From Penium margaritaceum (Eukaryota; Streptophyta; Zygnematophyceae; Desmidiales; Peniaceae): a stretch of DNA of 64,000 nt. Position numbers and translations under genes: made by a program. The DNA lies in assembly GCA_023375785.1 (NCBI GenBank), contig SZWC01000036.1, forward strand, positions 244,571-308,570. Direction: 5' to 3'. The stretch's first letter is position 1. Each line of letters begins with the position of its first letter. Under the pieces are notes generated by a model that was not told the DNA's origin, did not search any database, and worked only from the letters and a program-made list of their open reading frames with translations. Below, piece by piece: positions 1 to 13,510 of this stretch.

Positions 1-1120
1 GCAACCACTCGCAACCACTTGCAACCACTCGCACCCACTGGCAACCGCACGCGACTACTCACAGCCACTTGCAACCTGTCGCAACCACGTGCAACCACTC
101 ACAACCACTTGCAGCCACTCGCAACCACTCACAACCACTCGCAACCACTTACAACCACTCACAACCACTCGCAATCACTCACAACCACTGGCAACCACTC
201 GCAGCCACTCGCAACCACTCGCAACCACTTACAACCACTCGCAATCACTTGCAACTACTCGCAACCACTCGCAACCGCTTGCAACCACCCGCAACCACTT
301 GCAACAACTCGCAACAACTTGCAACCACTCGCAACCATGCGCAACCACTCGCAACCAGTCACAACAACTCGCAACCACTTGCAACCACTCACAACCACTC
401 ACAACCATTCGCAACCACTCACAACCACTTGTAACCACTCGTAACCACTCGTAACCACTCGCAACCATTCGTAACCACCCGCATCCACTCCCAACCACTT
501 GCAACAACTCGCAACCACTCGCAACCACTCACAACCACTCGCAACCACTCGCAACCACTTGCAACTAATGGCAACCACTCACAACCAATCACAACCACTT
601 GCAACCACTCACAACCACTCGCAACCACTCGCAACCACTCGCAACCACTTGCAACATCTCGCAACCACTCGCAACCACTTGCAACATCTCGCAACCACTC
701 GCAACCACTTGCAACCACTCACAACCACTTGCAACCACTCGCAACCACTTGCAACCACTCGCAACCACTCGCAACCACTCACAACCACTCGGAACCACTT
801 GCAGCCACTCGCAACCACTCACAAGCACACACAACCACTTGCAAGTACTCACAACCACTCACAACCATTGGCAACCACTCCCAACCACTCGCAGCCCCTC
901 GGAACCAATTGCAACCACTCGCAACCACTCGCAACAACTGGCAACAACTTGCAACCACTCACAACCACTTGCAACCACTCGCAACCACTTGCAGCCACTC
1001 GCAACCACTCACAACCATTTGCAATCACTCGCAACCACTTACAACCACTCACAACCATTTGCAACCACTCACAACCACTCGCAACTACTTGCAACCACTT
1101 GCAACCACTCGCAACCACTC

Positions 1121-1719
1121 ACAACCATTTGCAATCACTCGCAACCACTTACAACCACTCGCAATCACTTGCAACTACTCGCAACCACTCGCAACCACTT
1201 GTAACCACTCACAACCACTCGCAACCACTGGCAACCACTCCCAACCACTCGCAGCCCCTCGGAACCACTTGCAACCACTCGCAACCACTCACAACCATTT
1301 GCAATCACTCGCAACCACTTACAACCACTCGCAATCACTTGCAACTACTCGCAACCACTCGCAACCACTTGTAACCACTCACAACCACTCGCAACCACTG
1401 GCAACCACTCCCAACCACTCGCAGCCCCTCGGAACCACTTGCAACCACTCGCAACCACTCACAACCATTTGCAATCACTCGCAACCACTTACAACCACTC
1501 GCAATCACTTGCAACTACTCGCAACCACTCGCAACCACTTGTAACCACTCACAACCACTCGCAACCACTGGCAACCACTCCCAACCACTCGCAGCCCCTC
1601 GGAACCACTTGCAACCACTCGCAACCACTCACAACCATTTGCAATCACTCGCAACCACTTACAACCACTCGCAATCACTTGCAACTACTCGCAACCACTC
1701 GCAACCACTTGTAACCACT
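1121..1719 (+). repeat. 170-bp higher-order repeat within satellite A
   Basis: A block of 17 decamers recurs with near-identical variants. The marker decamer pair acaaccattt gcaatcactc starts at 1121, 1291, 1461 and 1631, exactly 170 bp apart. Each block carries the same private variants, for example a gcagcccctc unit followed by ggaaccactt. About 3.5 copies are present, which points to recent local amplification inside an older, more diverged array. Confidence 0.93.
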
Positions 1720-3667
1720 CGCAACCACTTGCAACCACATACAACCACTTGCAACGACTCGCAACCACTCGCAACCACTCGCAAAAAAAATGCAACCACT
1801 CATAACCACTTGCAACCACTCGCAACCACTTGCAACCACTCGCAACCACTCACAACCATTCGCAACCACTCGCAACCACTTACAACCACTCGCAACCACT
1901 TGCAATCACCCACACCCACTTGCAAGCACTCCCAACCACTCACAAGCACTCGCAACCACTCACAACAACTTACAACCACTCACAGCCAGTCGCAACCACT
2001 CTCAACCACTTGCAACCACTTACAACCACTCACAACTACTCACCACCACTCGCAACCATTCGCAACAACTCACAACCACTTGCAAGCACTCGCAATGACT
2101 CACAACCACTCGCAACCACTCGCAACCACTTGCAACCACTCACAACCACTCATAACACTCATTACCACTTGCAACCACTCGCAACCACTCGCAGCCACCT
2201 GGAATAACCTGCAACCACTCCCAACAACTCACAACCACTCGCAACAACTCGCAACCACTCGCAACCACTTGCAATCACTCAAAACCACTCGCAACCACTT
2301 GCAACCACTCGCAACTACTCGCATCCACTCACAGCCACACGCGACAACTCACAGCCACTCGCGACTACTCGCAACCACTTGCAACCTCTCGCAACCACTC
2401 GCAACCACTCACAGCCACTAACAACTTCTCACAACCACTCGCAACCACTCGCAACCACTCGCAGCTACTCGCAAGAACTGGCAACCACTCGCAATCACTT
2501 GCAACCACTCGCAACCACTCGCAACCACTTGCAACCACTCGCAGCCACTCGCAACAAATCGCAACCACTTGCAACCACTCGCAACCATGCGCAACCATGC
2601 GCAACCACTCCTAACCACTTACAAAAAAGCGCAACCACTCCCAACAACTCACAAGCACTTGCATCCATTAACAACCACTTGCAACCACTCGCAACCACTC
2701 ATAACCACTCGCAACTACTCCAAACCACTCGCAACCACTTGCAACCACACACAACCACTCCCAACCACTCGCAACTACTCGCAACCACTCACAGCCACTC
2801 GCAACCACTGGCAACCACTTGCACTTGCAACCACTCGGACCCATTCGCAGCCACTTGCAACCACTCACAACCACTCACAACCTCTCGCAACCAATCGCAA
2901 CCACTTACAACCACTGGCAAGCACTTGCAACCACTCGCAACCACTCGTAACCACTCCCAACCACTTGCAACTACTCACAACCACTCGCAGCCACTCGCAA
3001 CCACTTGCAACCACTCACAACAACTCGCAAATACTTGTAGCCGATTGCTACCACTTACACCCACTTGCAATCATACACAACCACTCGCATCCACTCACAA
3101 CCACTCGCAACCACACAAAATCATTCCCAACCTCTCACAACCACTTGCAGCCACTCCCAACCACTGGTAACCACTCGCAACCACTCACAACCACTCACAA
3201 CCACTCGCAACCACTCGCAACCACTCGCAACCACTCGCAACCACTCGCAACCACTCGTAACCACTCGCAACCACTCGCAACCACTTACAACCACTCGCAA
3301 GTATTCACAACCACTCACAACCACTCGCAACCACTCGCAACTACTTGCAACCACTCGCAGCCACTTGCAACCACTCACAACCACTCATAACCACTCACAA
3401 TCACTTGCAACCACTTGCCACCACTCGCAACCACTCTCAACCACTCGCAACCACGTGCAACCTCTCCAAAACACTCGCAATGACTTGCTACCACTCGCAA
3501 CCACTTGTGACCAGTCATACCCACCCGCAACCACTCGCGACGACGCGCAACCACTCGTGACTACTCGCAACTACTTGCAACCTCTCGCAACCACACGCAA
3601 CCACTCTCAACCACTTGCAGCCACTTGCAACCACTCACAACCATTTGCAGCCACTTGCAACCACTCA

Positions 3668-3752
3668 CAGCCGAGTGGCTGTGAGTGGTTGCGCTACTCA
3701 CAGCTGGGTGCTGCCACTGAGTGCTGCCGAGTGGCTGCGAGTAGCTGTGAGT
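3668..3752 (-). repeat. Inverted patch inside satellite A
   Basis: About 85 bp reads as the opposite strand of satellite A (GAGTGGCTG and GAGTGGTTGC-like units) between forward units. It starts with a short hairpin, CTCACAGCC / GGCTGTGAG with a 4-nt loop, and further CTCACAGCT / AGCTGTGAG pairing spans the patch. It is either a micro-inversion or a fold-back product of replication. Confidence 0.8.
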
Positions 3753-3890
3753 GCAACCACTCACAAAAACTCACAACCACTCGCAACCACTCACAACGAC
3801 TCGCTATCACTTGCAACCACTCGCATCCACTCGCAACCTCTTGTAACCACTCGCGACCACTCGCAACAACTCGCAACCACTTGCAACCAC

Positions 3891-4150
3891 TCGCAACCAT
3901 GCACAACCACTCGCAACCACTCGCAATAACTCGCAACCACGCGCAAGAACTTGCAACCACTTGCAACCACTCACAAACATTCACAACCACTCGCAACCAC
4001 TCACAACCACTTGCAACCACTCGCAACCATGCACAACCACTCGCAACCACTCGCAATAACTCGCAACCACGCGCAAGAACTTGCAACCACTTGCAACCAC
4101 TCACAAACATTCACAACCACTCGCAACCACTCACAACCACTTGCAACCAC
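3891..4150 (+). repeat. 130-bp higher-order duplication in satellite A
   Basis: Thirteen decamers at 3891-4020 are repeated at 4021-4150. Private variants recur at the same spacing, including tcgcaaccat followed by gcacaaccac, tcgcaataac, and gcgcaagaac. This is a second, independent higher-order unit in the same array, with a length different from the 170-bp one. Confidence 0.9.
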
Positions 4151-4403
4151 TCGCAACTACCAGTAACCACTCGCAACCAGTCGTAACTACTCGCAACCCT
4201 TCCCAACCACTTGCAACCACTCGCAGCCACTCGCAACCACTCACAACCAGTCGCAACCACTCGCAACCACTCGCAACCACACGTAACCACTTGCAATCAC
4301 TTGCAACCACTCGCAACCACTCGCAGCCACTCCCAACCACTTGCAACCACTCACAACCACTTGCATTCACTCGCAACCACTTGCAACCACTCGCAACCAC
4401 TCG

Positions 4404-7400
4404 TGAACTAAGCACAATAGACACGTTGAAAGTCTGACCAAAGCACCATTGGAATAGTGAAAATGTTACCTACGCACCGTAGACACAGTAAACGTGTGAC
4501 TATAGCACCATTGAAAAGGTGCTTGTGTGACATAGGCACCATAGACACAATGAAAGTGTAACGAAAACACCATTGAAACAGTGACAATGTGACCAAACCA
4601 CCACACACACAGTAACAATGTGACCAAAACACCACTAAACTGTGATAATCTGACCAAATAACAACAGAAACAGTGAAAGTATGACCACAGCGCCATTGAA
4701 ATAATGATAATGTGACCAAAGCACGTTAAACACAGTGAAAGTGTGACCAACACACCATTGAACGATGATAATGTGACGAAAGCAACGTAGACAACGTAGA
4801 ATTATGACCAAAGCACCATTCAAACAGTTATTATGTGACCTAAGCACCCAAGCTACAATGAAAAAGTGACCAAAGCACCATAAAAACAGTGATAATGTGA
4901 CCCGAGCACCATGGACACTGTGAAAGTGTGACCAAAGTAACATCGAGACATTAAGAATGGGACGAAAGCACCATATGCACAATGAATGTTTCACCAAAGC
5001 ACCATTCAAATAATGCGAATGTGTCATGAGCACCATACACACAATAAATGTATGCCTGGAGCACTGTTGAAAGTGTGATACTTTGACCAGAGTACCATAG
5101 ACAAAGTGCAATGGTGACCAAACACAATTGACACTGTGATGATATGACAAAATCACTATAGACACAGTGAAAGTGTGACCAAAGCAACACCAAAACAGTG
5201 ATAATGTGACCTAAGCACCATAGACAGAGTGAAAGTGTGACCAACATACCATTGAAACAGTGATAATGTGACCAAACAACCATTAAACTAATGATAATGT
5301 GACCAAAGCACCATGGACACTGTGTACGTTTGACCAAAGAACCATTGAAACACTGAGAATATAACAAAAGCACTGCAGACACAGTGAAAACGTGGCAAAT
5401 ACACCATTCAAACAATGATAACGTGACCTACAAAACATGGATACAGTGAAAGTGTGATAAAAGCACCATTGAAACAATGCAAATGTGACCTAAGCACCAT
5501 AGACACAGTGAATGTGTTATCAAAGCACCACTGAAACAGCGATAATGTGACCAAAGTACCATAAACATGACAAAGGTATGAGCAACGCACCATTGAAACA
5601 ATGATAATATGACATAAGCACCATAGACATATTGAAAGTGTGACCAAAACACCATTGTAACTTTGATTATGTAAACCGAGCACTATAGTTACAATGAATG
5701 TGTGACAAACGCACCATTGAAACAGCGATATTCTGACCAATGCACCATGAAAACAGCGATAATGTGACTTGAGCACGATAGACAGAGTGAAAGTGTGATC
5801 AAAGCATCATTGAAATAGTGATAATATGACCAAAACACCATACACACGGTGAAAGTGTGATAAAGGCCCCATTCAAACATTGATGATGTGACCAAAGCAC
5901 CATTGAAATAGTGATAGTATTACCAAAGCACCCTATACACAGTGAAACTGTGACCAAAGCACCATTGAAACGGTGATAATGTGACCAAAGCACCATAGAC
6001 ACAGTAAAATAGTGACCGAAGCACCACTAAAATAGATTATATGACCAAAGCACTCTAGACACAGTGAAAGTATGATCAAAGCACATTTAAAACAGTAATA
6101 ATGTGATATAGGCGCTATAGAAAAAGAGAAAGTGTGACCATAACACCATTGAAAACATTATAATGTGACCTAAACACCATAGACACTATGAAAGTGTGAC
6201 TAATGCATGATTAAAATAGTGATAATGTGACCAAAGCACCATAGACACAGTGAAAGTGTCACTAAAGCACCATTGAAACAGTGATAATCCAACATACAAA
6301 CCATAGACACAGTGAATGTGTGATCAAAGTGCCAATGAAACAGTGATAATGTGACCAAAGCACCGTATACATAGTGAACGTGTGACCAAAACACCATTGA
6401 AACAGTGATAATGTGACCCAAACACAATGGACACAGTGAACGTGTGATCAAATTACCATTGCAACAGTTATGGTTTGACCTTAGCACCGTAAACAGAGTG
6501 AAAGTGTGATCAAAGCACCATTGAAAGAGGGATAAGGCGAGGAGAGCACCATAGTCACAGGGAAAGTGTGACCAAAACATTATTTAAACAGTGAGGATGT
6601 GACAAAAGCACCATAAACAAAGTGAAACTGTGACAAAAGCACCATTGAAAAAGTGAAAACGTGACAAAAACACCATAGACACGGTAAACGTGTGACCAAA
6701 GCACCATTGAAACAGTGATAACATGACCTAAGCACCAAAGCCACAACAAGAGTGTGACCAAAGCACCACTCAAAGAGTGACAATGAGACCAACGCAGTAT
6801 AGACACGGTACAAATGTCACCAAAGCATCATTGAAACAGTGATCATATGACATATAATAGACACAATAAGTGTGTGACCAAAAGCACCATTGAAGCTGTC
6901 ATATTTTTAGCAAATCACAATAGGGCACAGTGAAAGTGTGACCAAAGCACCATCCGAACTGTGGTAATGTGACAAAATCACTGTACACATAGTGAAAGTG
7001 TGACCAAAGCACCATCGAAACAGTGATAACATGGCCTAAGCACCATAGACAGAGTGCAAACGTGATCAAAGTACCATGGACGTAGTGAACATGTGACTAA
7101 AGCACCGTTGAAACAGTGACAATGTGACATAAGCACCATGGACACAGTGACAATGCGACCAAAGCACCCTTGAACTAGTAACAATGTTACCAAAGCACCA
7201 TAGACACAGTGAAAGTGTGACCAAAACACCATATTAACAGTGATAATGGGACCTAAGCACCATAGACCGAGTGAAAGCTTCATCAAAGCACCATTGAAAT
7301 AATGAGAATGTGACCAACGGACCATAGGCACAATGGAAGTGTGACCAAAGCACCATTGAAGGCATGATAATGTGACCAAAACACCATAGATACAGTGAAC

Positions 7401-10400
7401 GTGTAACAAAGGCACCATTCCAGTAGTGATAATGTGACCAACACACCATAGACACAGTGAGCCGTTGACCAAAGCACCATTGAAACAGTCTAATGTCACC
7501 AAAGCACCATAGAAACTGTGAAATTGTGACAAAAGCACTACTAAAACAGTGAACATATGACAAAAGAACCATAGACACAGTGAAAGTGTGACCAATGCAC
7601 CATTGAAACAGTGACAATGTTACCAAAGCACCATAGACACAGTAAAACTATGATAAATGCATAATCAAAATAGTGATATTTTGACTTAAGCATCATAAAC
7701 ATAGTGAAAGCATGACCAAAAGCACCATCAAAAGAGTAATAATGAACAATATACCACAGACACAATGCAAGTGTGCCCAAAGCACCATTGAAACAGTGAG
7801 AATGTACACAAGAAATATGGACACACTATAAATGTGACCAAAGCTCCATAAAAACACAGATAATGTGACACAAGCACTGTATACAAACTAAACGTGTGAC
7901 CAAAGCACCATTGAAACATTGATTATGTGACATAACACCATGTGCAGAGAGACATTGTGACCAGATTACCAATAAAACTATGATAATGTGACCAAAGCAC
8001 CATAGACATGGTGAAGGTGTGACCAAAGCACCAGTGAAACACTGATAATGTGACATAAGCACCATAGACATAGTGAAAGTGGGACCAAAGAGCCATTGAA
8101 ACAGTGATAACGTGACCAAAATAACATGTATACATAGAATTGTGACAAAAGCAACATTTAAATAGTTATTATGTGACCAGAGCATCATAGACAAAGCAAA
8201 CATGTGACAAAAGCATCATTAAAACAGTGATAATGTGACATAAGCACCAAAGGCCAAGTGAAAGTTTGACCAAAGTACCATAGAAACAGTGATAATGTGA
8301 CAAGAGTCTATAGACAGAGTGAAAGTGTGGAAAAAAAAACAGTTGAAAGAGTTATTATGCCACCAAAGCACCATAGACACAGTAAACATGTAACAAAGTA
8401 CCATTTAAACAGTGATGATGTGAGCACAACACCATAGACACGATGAGAGTGTGACCAATGCACCATTGGAACTGTGATAATGTGATATAAGCATTATAGA
8501 TACTGCAAATGTGTGACCAAAGCACCACTCAAAACTGTCAAAATGAAACCAAAGCACCATACAGACGATGAAAGTATGACCAAAGCATCATTGAAACAGT
8601 GATAACGTGACATACCATAGACAGAAGAAAAGTATGACAAAAGCATCATTGAAACTGTCATGCTCTGAGTAAAACACAATAGACACAGTGAAAGTGTGAC
8701 CAAAGCACCATTAGAACTCTGATAATGTGACACAAGCACTCTAGACACAGTGAGAGTGTGACCTCGTATAATCAAAACAGTGATAATGTAACCCATGCAC
8801 CATAAACACAGTGAAAGTGTCACCAAACCGCCATTAAAACGGTGATAATGGGACATAAGCACCATAGACAGTGAACGTGTAATCAAATGACCATTGAAAC
8901 ATTGATCATGTGACCAAAGTACCATATACATAGTGGAAGTGTGACCAAAGCACCGTTGAAACTGTGCTATTGTGACAAAAACATCGTAGACACGTTAAAA
9001 GTGTGACAACAGCACCATTCAAATGGTGATAATGGGACCAACACACCATAGACACAGTGAACGTTTGACCAAAGCAGTATTGGCAGAGTGATGATGTGAC
9101 CATTAACAATAGAAACAATGAAAATGTGACCAAACTACCCTTAAAATATGATCAAAGTACCATAGACACGGTGAACGTGTGACCAAAGTAACATTGAAAC
9201 AGTGATAATGAGACCTAAGAACCATAGACACGGCCAAAGTGTGACCAAAGGACCAGCGAAACAGTGAGAATGTGAGCTAAGCACCGTAGACACAATGAAA
9301 GTATTTCTAATGCACCATTGTAACAGTCATAGTATGACCAAAACACCACAAAAACGGTGAAAACGTGACCAAAACACCATTGAAACAGTGATAATGTGAC
9401 ACACAACCCATGGAAAGAGTGAATGTTTGACCAAAATGTCCTTGAAATTTTGATAATGCGACCAAGCACCAAAGATAGAGTGTGTGACCAAAGCACAGCT
9501 GAAAGATTGATAATGTGACTTGAACACCATAGGCACCGTCTAGCTGTGACCAAAGCGCCATTCAAACAGTGATAATGTGACCAAGGCAACATAGACACAC
9601 TAAAAGTGTTACCAAAGCACCATTGAAATATTGTAATTGTGACTTAAGCACCATAAGCACTGTGAGCGTATAACCAACGAACCATTTATACAGAGAGCAT
9701 ATGACACAATGTAGGTGTCACCAACGCACCATTAAAATACTGTTAATGTAACCTAAGCATCATATACATAGTGAAAGTGTGACCAAAGAACTATAGAAGC
9801 AGTGTTAATGTAACCAAAACAACATAAAAGTGTGATCAACACACCATTGACACAGTGACTATGTGAGCTATGCATCCTAGGCACTGTGAAAGTGTGACCA
9901 AAACACAGCTAAAACTGTGATAATGTGACCTAATCACCATAGGCATAGTGAGCGTGTCACCAAAGTACCATTAAAACCAGGATAATGTGATGAGAGAACA
10001 ATAGACACAGTGAATGTGTGATGAGAACACCATGGAAACAGTGATTCTGTGATCGAAGCACCATAGACACATTGAATGTGTGACCAAAGCACCATTGAAA
10101 CAGTGATGATGTGACCAAAGCACCATATAAAAGTGAAAGTGTGACCAACGCACCGTTGAAACAGTGATAATGTGACATAAGCACCAACAACAGTGTAAAA
10201 GTGTGACCAAAGCACCACTGAAACAGTGATAATGACACCAAAATACCATTGAAACAGTGATAATGTGACATGCCATTGACACAACGAAAGTGTGACCAAA
10301 GCACCCCTGAAACCATCATACTATGAGTAAAGCACAGTAGACACTCAAAAAGTGTGACCAGGGCACCATTAGACCTGTGACAATGTGAGAAAACAACAAT

Positions 10401-13400
10401 AGACAAAGTGAAAGTGTTACCATAGCACCATCAAAAGAGTGATAATGTAGCCTATGCACTATAGAAACAGTAAACATGTGACCAAAGTACCATACAAACA
10501 GTGATAATGGGACCTAAGCATCACAGAGAGAGTGAATGTGTGATCAAAGAACCATAGAAACAGCGATCATGTGACCATAGCACCATAGACAAAGTGGACG
10601 TGTGACCATAGCACCATTAAGACAAAGCAAATGTGACCAAAACACCATAGACAGAGTGAAACTGTGACAAAGGCACCATTCAAACAGTGACAATGTGACC
10701 AAAAGCACCATACACACAATGAAAGATTGTCCAAAGCACCATTGAAACAGTGATAATATGACATCAGCACTGTAGACGCTGTGAAGGTGTGACCAACGTA
10801 CAATTGAAAAGGTGATAATGTGACATCAGCACAATAGACACTCTACAAATTTGACAACTGCACCATTAAAGCAGTGAAAACTTGACACAAGTGCTTAAAG
10901 CACACTAAACCTGTGACCAAAGCACAATTGAAAGAGCGATAACGTGACCTAAGCACCATAAACACAGTGAAACTGTGACCAAAACACCTGTTTTAGTCAC
11001 ACTTTGAAAAGCACTTTCTAAAGCACCATTGAAAGAGTGATATCATGACCAAAGCACCATAGACACACTAAAAGTGTGACCAAAGCACCACTGAAACAGT
11101 AATAATGTGACCAAAGCACCATATTCAAAGGGAATGTGTGACCAAATCACAATTGAAACAGTGATAATGTAACATACGCACCATATACACAATGAAAGTG
11201 TGAATAATGCACCATTGAAACAGTGAAAATGTCATCAACGTATCATAGACACACTGAAAGTGTGACCAATGCACCATTCTAAAAGTGATAATGTGACCAC
11301 AGTACCATAGACACAGTGAAGGTGTGATACAAGCACCATTAGACCCATGACAATGTGATGTAGTAACCATATAAAAAGTAAATATATGACCAAAAAACTA
11401 TTCAAATAGTGATAACATGACCAAAGTACGATTGAAACAATGACAATGTGACCTATGCACCATAAACACAGTGCAAGTGTGACCAACGGACCATTGAAAC
11501 AGTGATTATCCGACTTAAACAACATACACACAATGACAGTGTGACCAATTCACCATGAAAACAGTGATATTGTGACCAACACACCATAGACACAGTAAAA
11601 GTGGGACCAACGCACCATTGAAGCAGTGAGAATATGATATAAGCACCATTACCACATTGAGAAGGTGATCATAAGACTATTAAGACAGTGATATTTTGAC
11701 TTCACCAGTGTAGACACAATGAAAGTGTGATCAAAGCACCATCAGAATAGTGATAATGTAACCTAAGCACTATAGACACATTGAAAGTGTGAACAAAGTA
11801 CCATTACAACAGTAATAATGTGACCAAAAGCACCATAGAAACAATGAATGTATGACCAAAGCACTACTGGAAAAGTGATCATAAGACCAAAGCACCATAG
11901 AAACTTGAAAGTGTGACCAAAGCACCATTGAAACAGTGACAATGTGACATAAGTACCAAAGACACTGAAAACGTGTGACCAGAGTACCATTGGAGCAGTG
12001 ATAATGTGACCAAAGCACCATAGTCAAAGTAAACATGTGACCAAATAATCATTGAAACAGTGATAATTTGACCAAACCAACATAGACACATAAACATGGG
12101 ACTAACGCACTATTGAAACAATGATTATGTGACCTAAGCATCATAGACATAGTGAAAGTGTGACGGATGAAGCATTAAACAGTGATAACATGACATAACC
12201 ACCATATAAACGACAAAAGTGTGACCGAAGCACCATTTAAATAGTGATAGTTTGACAAGAGCACATAGAAACGCTGAATGTGTGGTCTGAACACCAGTGA
12301 AAAGGTGACGATGTTACCAAAGCACCATAGACAGAGAAAGAGTGACCAAAACACCATTGAAACAGTGGTGATGTGATAAAAGCACCATAGACACTGCAAG
12401 TGTGTGACAAAAGCACCATTGACAGAGTTATCATGTGTCCTGAGCACCATACAGACCGTAAAATTGTGACCAAAGCACCACTGAACACTGATCATGTGAC
12501 CAAAGCACCATAGACAAAGTGAAAATGTAACCAAAGCACCATTGAAACATTGATAATGTGATGAGAGCACCAAAGACAAAGTGAAAGTGTGATCAAAACA
12601 CCATTAAAACAGTGATGATGTGATCAAATCGCCATAGACACAGTGAACGTGTTAACGAAGCACCATTCGAACTGTGATAATGTTACACAAGCACAGTAGA
12701 CATAGTGAAAGTATGACCGAAGCACCATCAAGACAGTCAGACTGTGACACAAGCACCACAGACACGGCGAAAGTGTGACCAAAGCACCATTGAAACAGTA
12801 ACAATGTGACCAACTCACCATATACATAGTTAAACTGTGATAAAGCACCATTGAAATAGTGATCATGTGACCAAAGCACCATAGACACAGGGGAAGTGTG
12901 ACCAATGCACCATTGAAACAGGACTAGTGAGACCAAAACACCATTGACACAAGAAACGTGTGACAAAGGCACCATTCAAACAGTGATAAATGGACCAAAT
13001 CACCAGAAACACGGTGAACAGCTGTCCAAAGCACCATTGAAACTGTGATAACATGACCTAAGCAATATAAGCACAATGAAGATGTGACCAAGCGCCATTA
13101 AAAAAGTGGTAGTGTGACCCAAGCACAATGGCCACAGTGAAAACAAGACCAAAACACCATTGAAGCAGTGGAACTATGACACACGTACTATTGACACAGT
13201 AAGCGCATGACCAAAGCACAATGGAAAGAGTGAAAAAGTGACCTAAGCACCATGAACAAAGTGAAAAGGCTACCAAAGCATTACTCAAAAATTATAATGT
13301 GACCAAGGCTCCATAGGCACAGTGACTTTGTGGCCACAATACCATTGAAAGAGCGATAACACAACCAAAGCACCACAGACATCGTGAAATTGTGACCAAA

Positions 13401-13510
13401 GCTCCATTGGAACAATGATAACGTGACCAAAGCACCACAGACAAAGTAAAAGTTGGACCAGAGCACTATTGAAACAATCATTATGAGACATACACACCAT
13501 AGACACGGTG
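4404..13510 (+). repeat. Satellite B array, segment 1
   Basis: This is a tandem array of a 31-bp unit that begins TGACCAAAGCACC. Two variants alternate: one continues ATTGAAACAGTGATAATG, the other ATAGACACAGTGAAAGTG, so the working repeat is a 62-bp dimer. Units are commonly diverged by several substitutions or small indels. The minus strand is largely stop-free, producing hydrophobic-looking 31-residue periodic frames that are not genes. The part at 4404-9832 is related to 32170-35695 (same orientation) and to 51009-56400 (inverted). Confidence 0.96.
10985..11018 (-). repeat. Micro-inversion within satellite B
   Basis: Between normal forward units there is a short stretch reading TTTTAGTCACACTTTG, which is the reverse-strand form of satellite B. 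It is only about one unit long, and the forward array resumes immediately after it. Confidence 0.65.

Larger units (their letters stand above)
1..4403 (+). repeat. Satellite A: 10-bp tandem array
   Basis: This is an almost unbroken run of the decamer GCAACCACTC. Most variant units differ at the junction CpG, giving CTTGCA or CTCACA instead of CTCGCA. The array runs off the left edge of the window. It is stop-free over long distances because a 10-bp period makes every forward frame cycle through the same ten codons (A T T R N H S Q P L), so the frames of up to 373 residues here are not evidence of a gene. Satellite B begins directly at 4404. Confidence 0.97.

Noticed and set aside
1-4403. Satellite A as a telomere or subtelomeric terminus
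   Set aside because: The unit does not match known telomere repeats, the array recurs internally at 39765 and 50120, and both strands' orientations occur.
1-4403. CRISPR array
   Set aside because: There are no spacers; units are directly adjacent and the associated elements are eukaryotic.
19-4437. Long forward frames (up to 373 codons) encoding NHSQPLATTR-type repeats, and opposite frames encoding EWLRVVASGC-type repeats
   Set aside because: A stop-free decamer of length not divisible by three gives long frames in all phases. CpG decay on the forward strand never creates a stop (CGC to TGC or CAC, TCG to TTG or TCA), while on the reverse strand CGA becomes TGA, which explains the shorter reverse frames. 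There is no codon bias, start context or domain.
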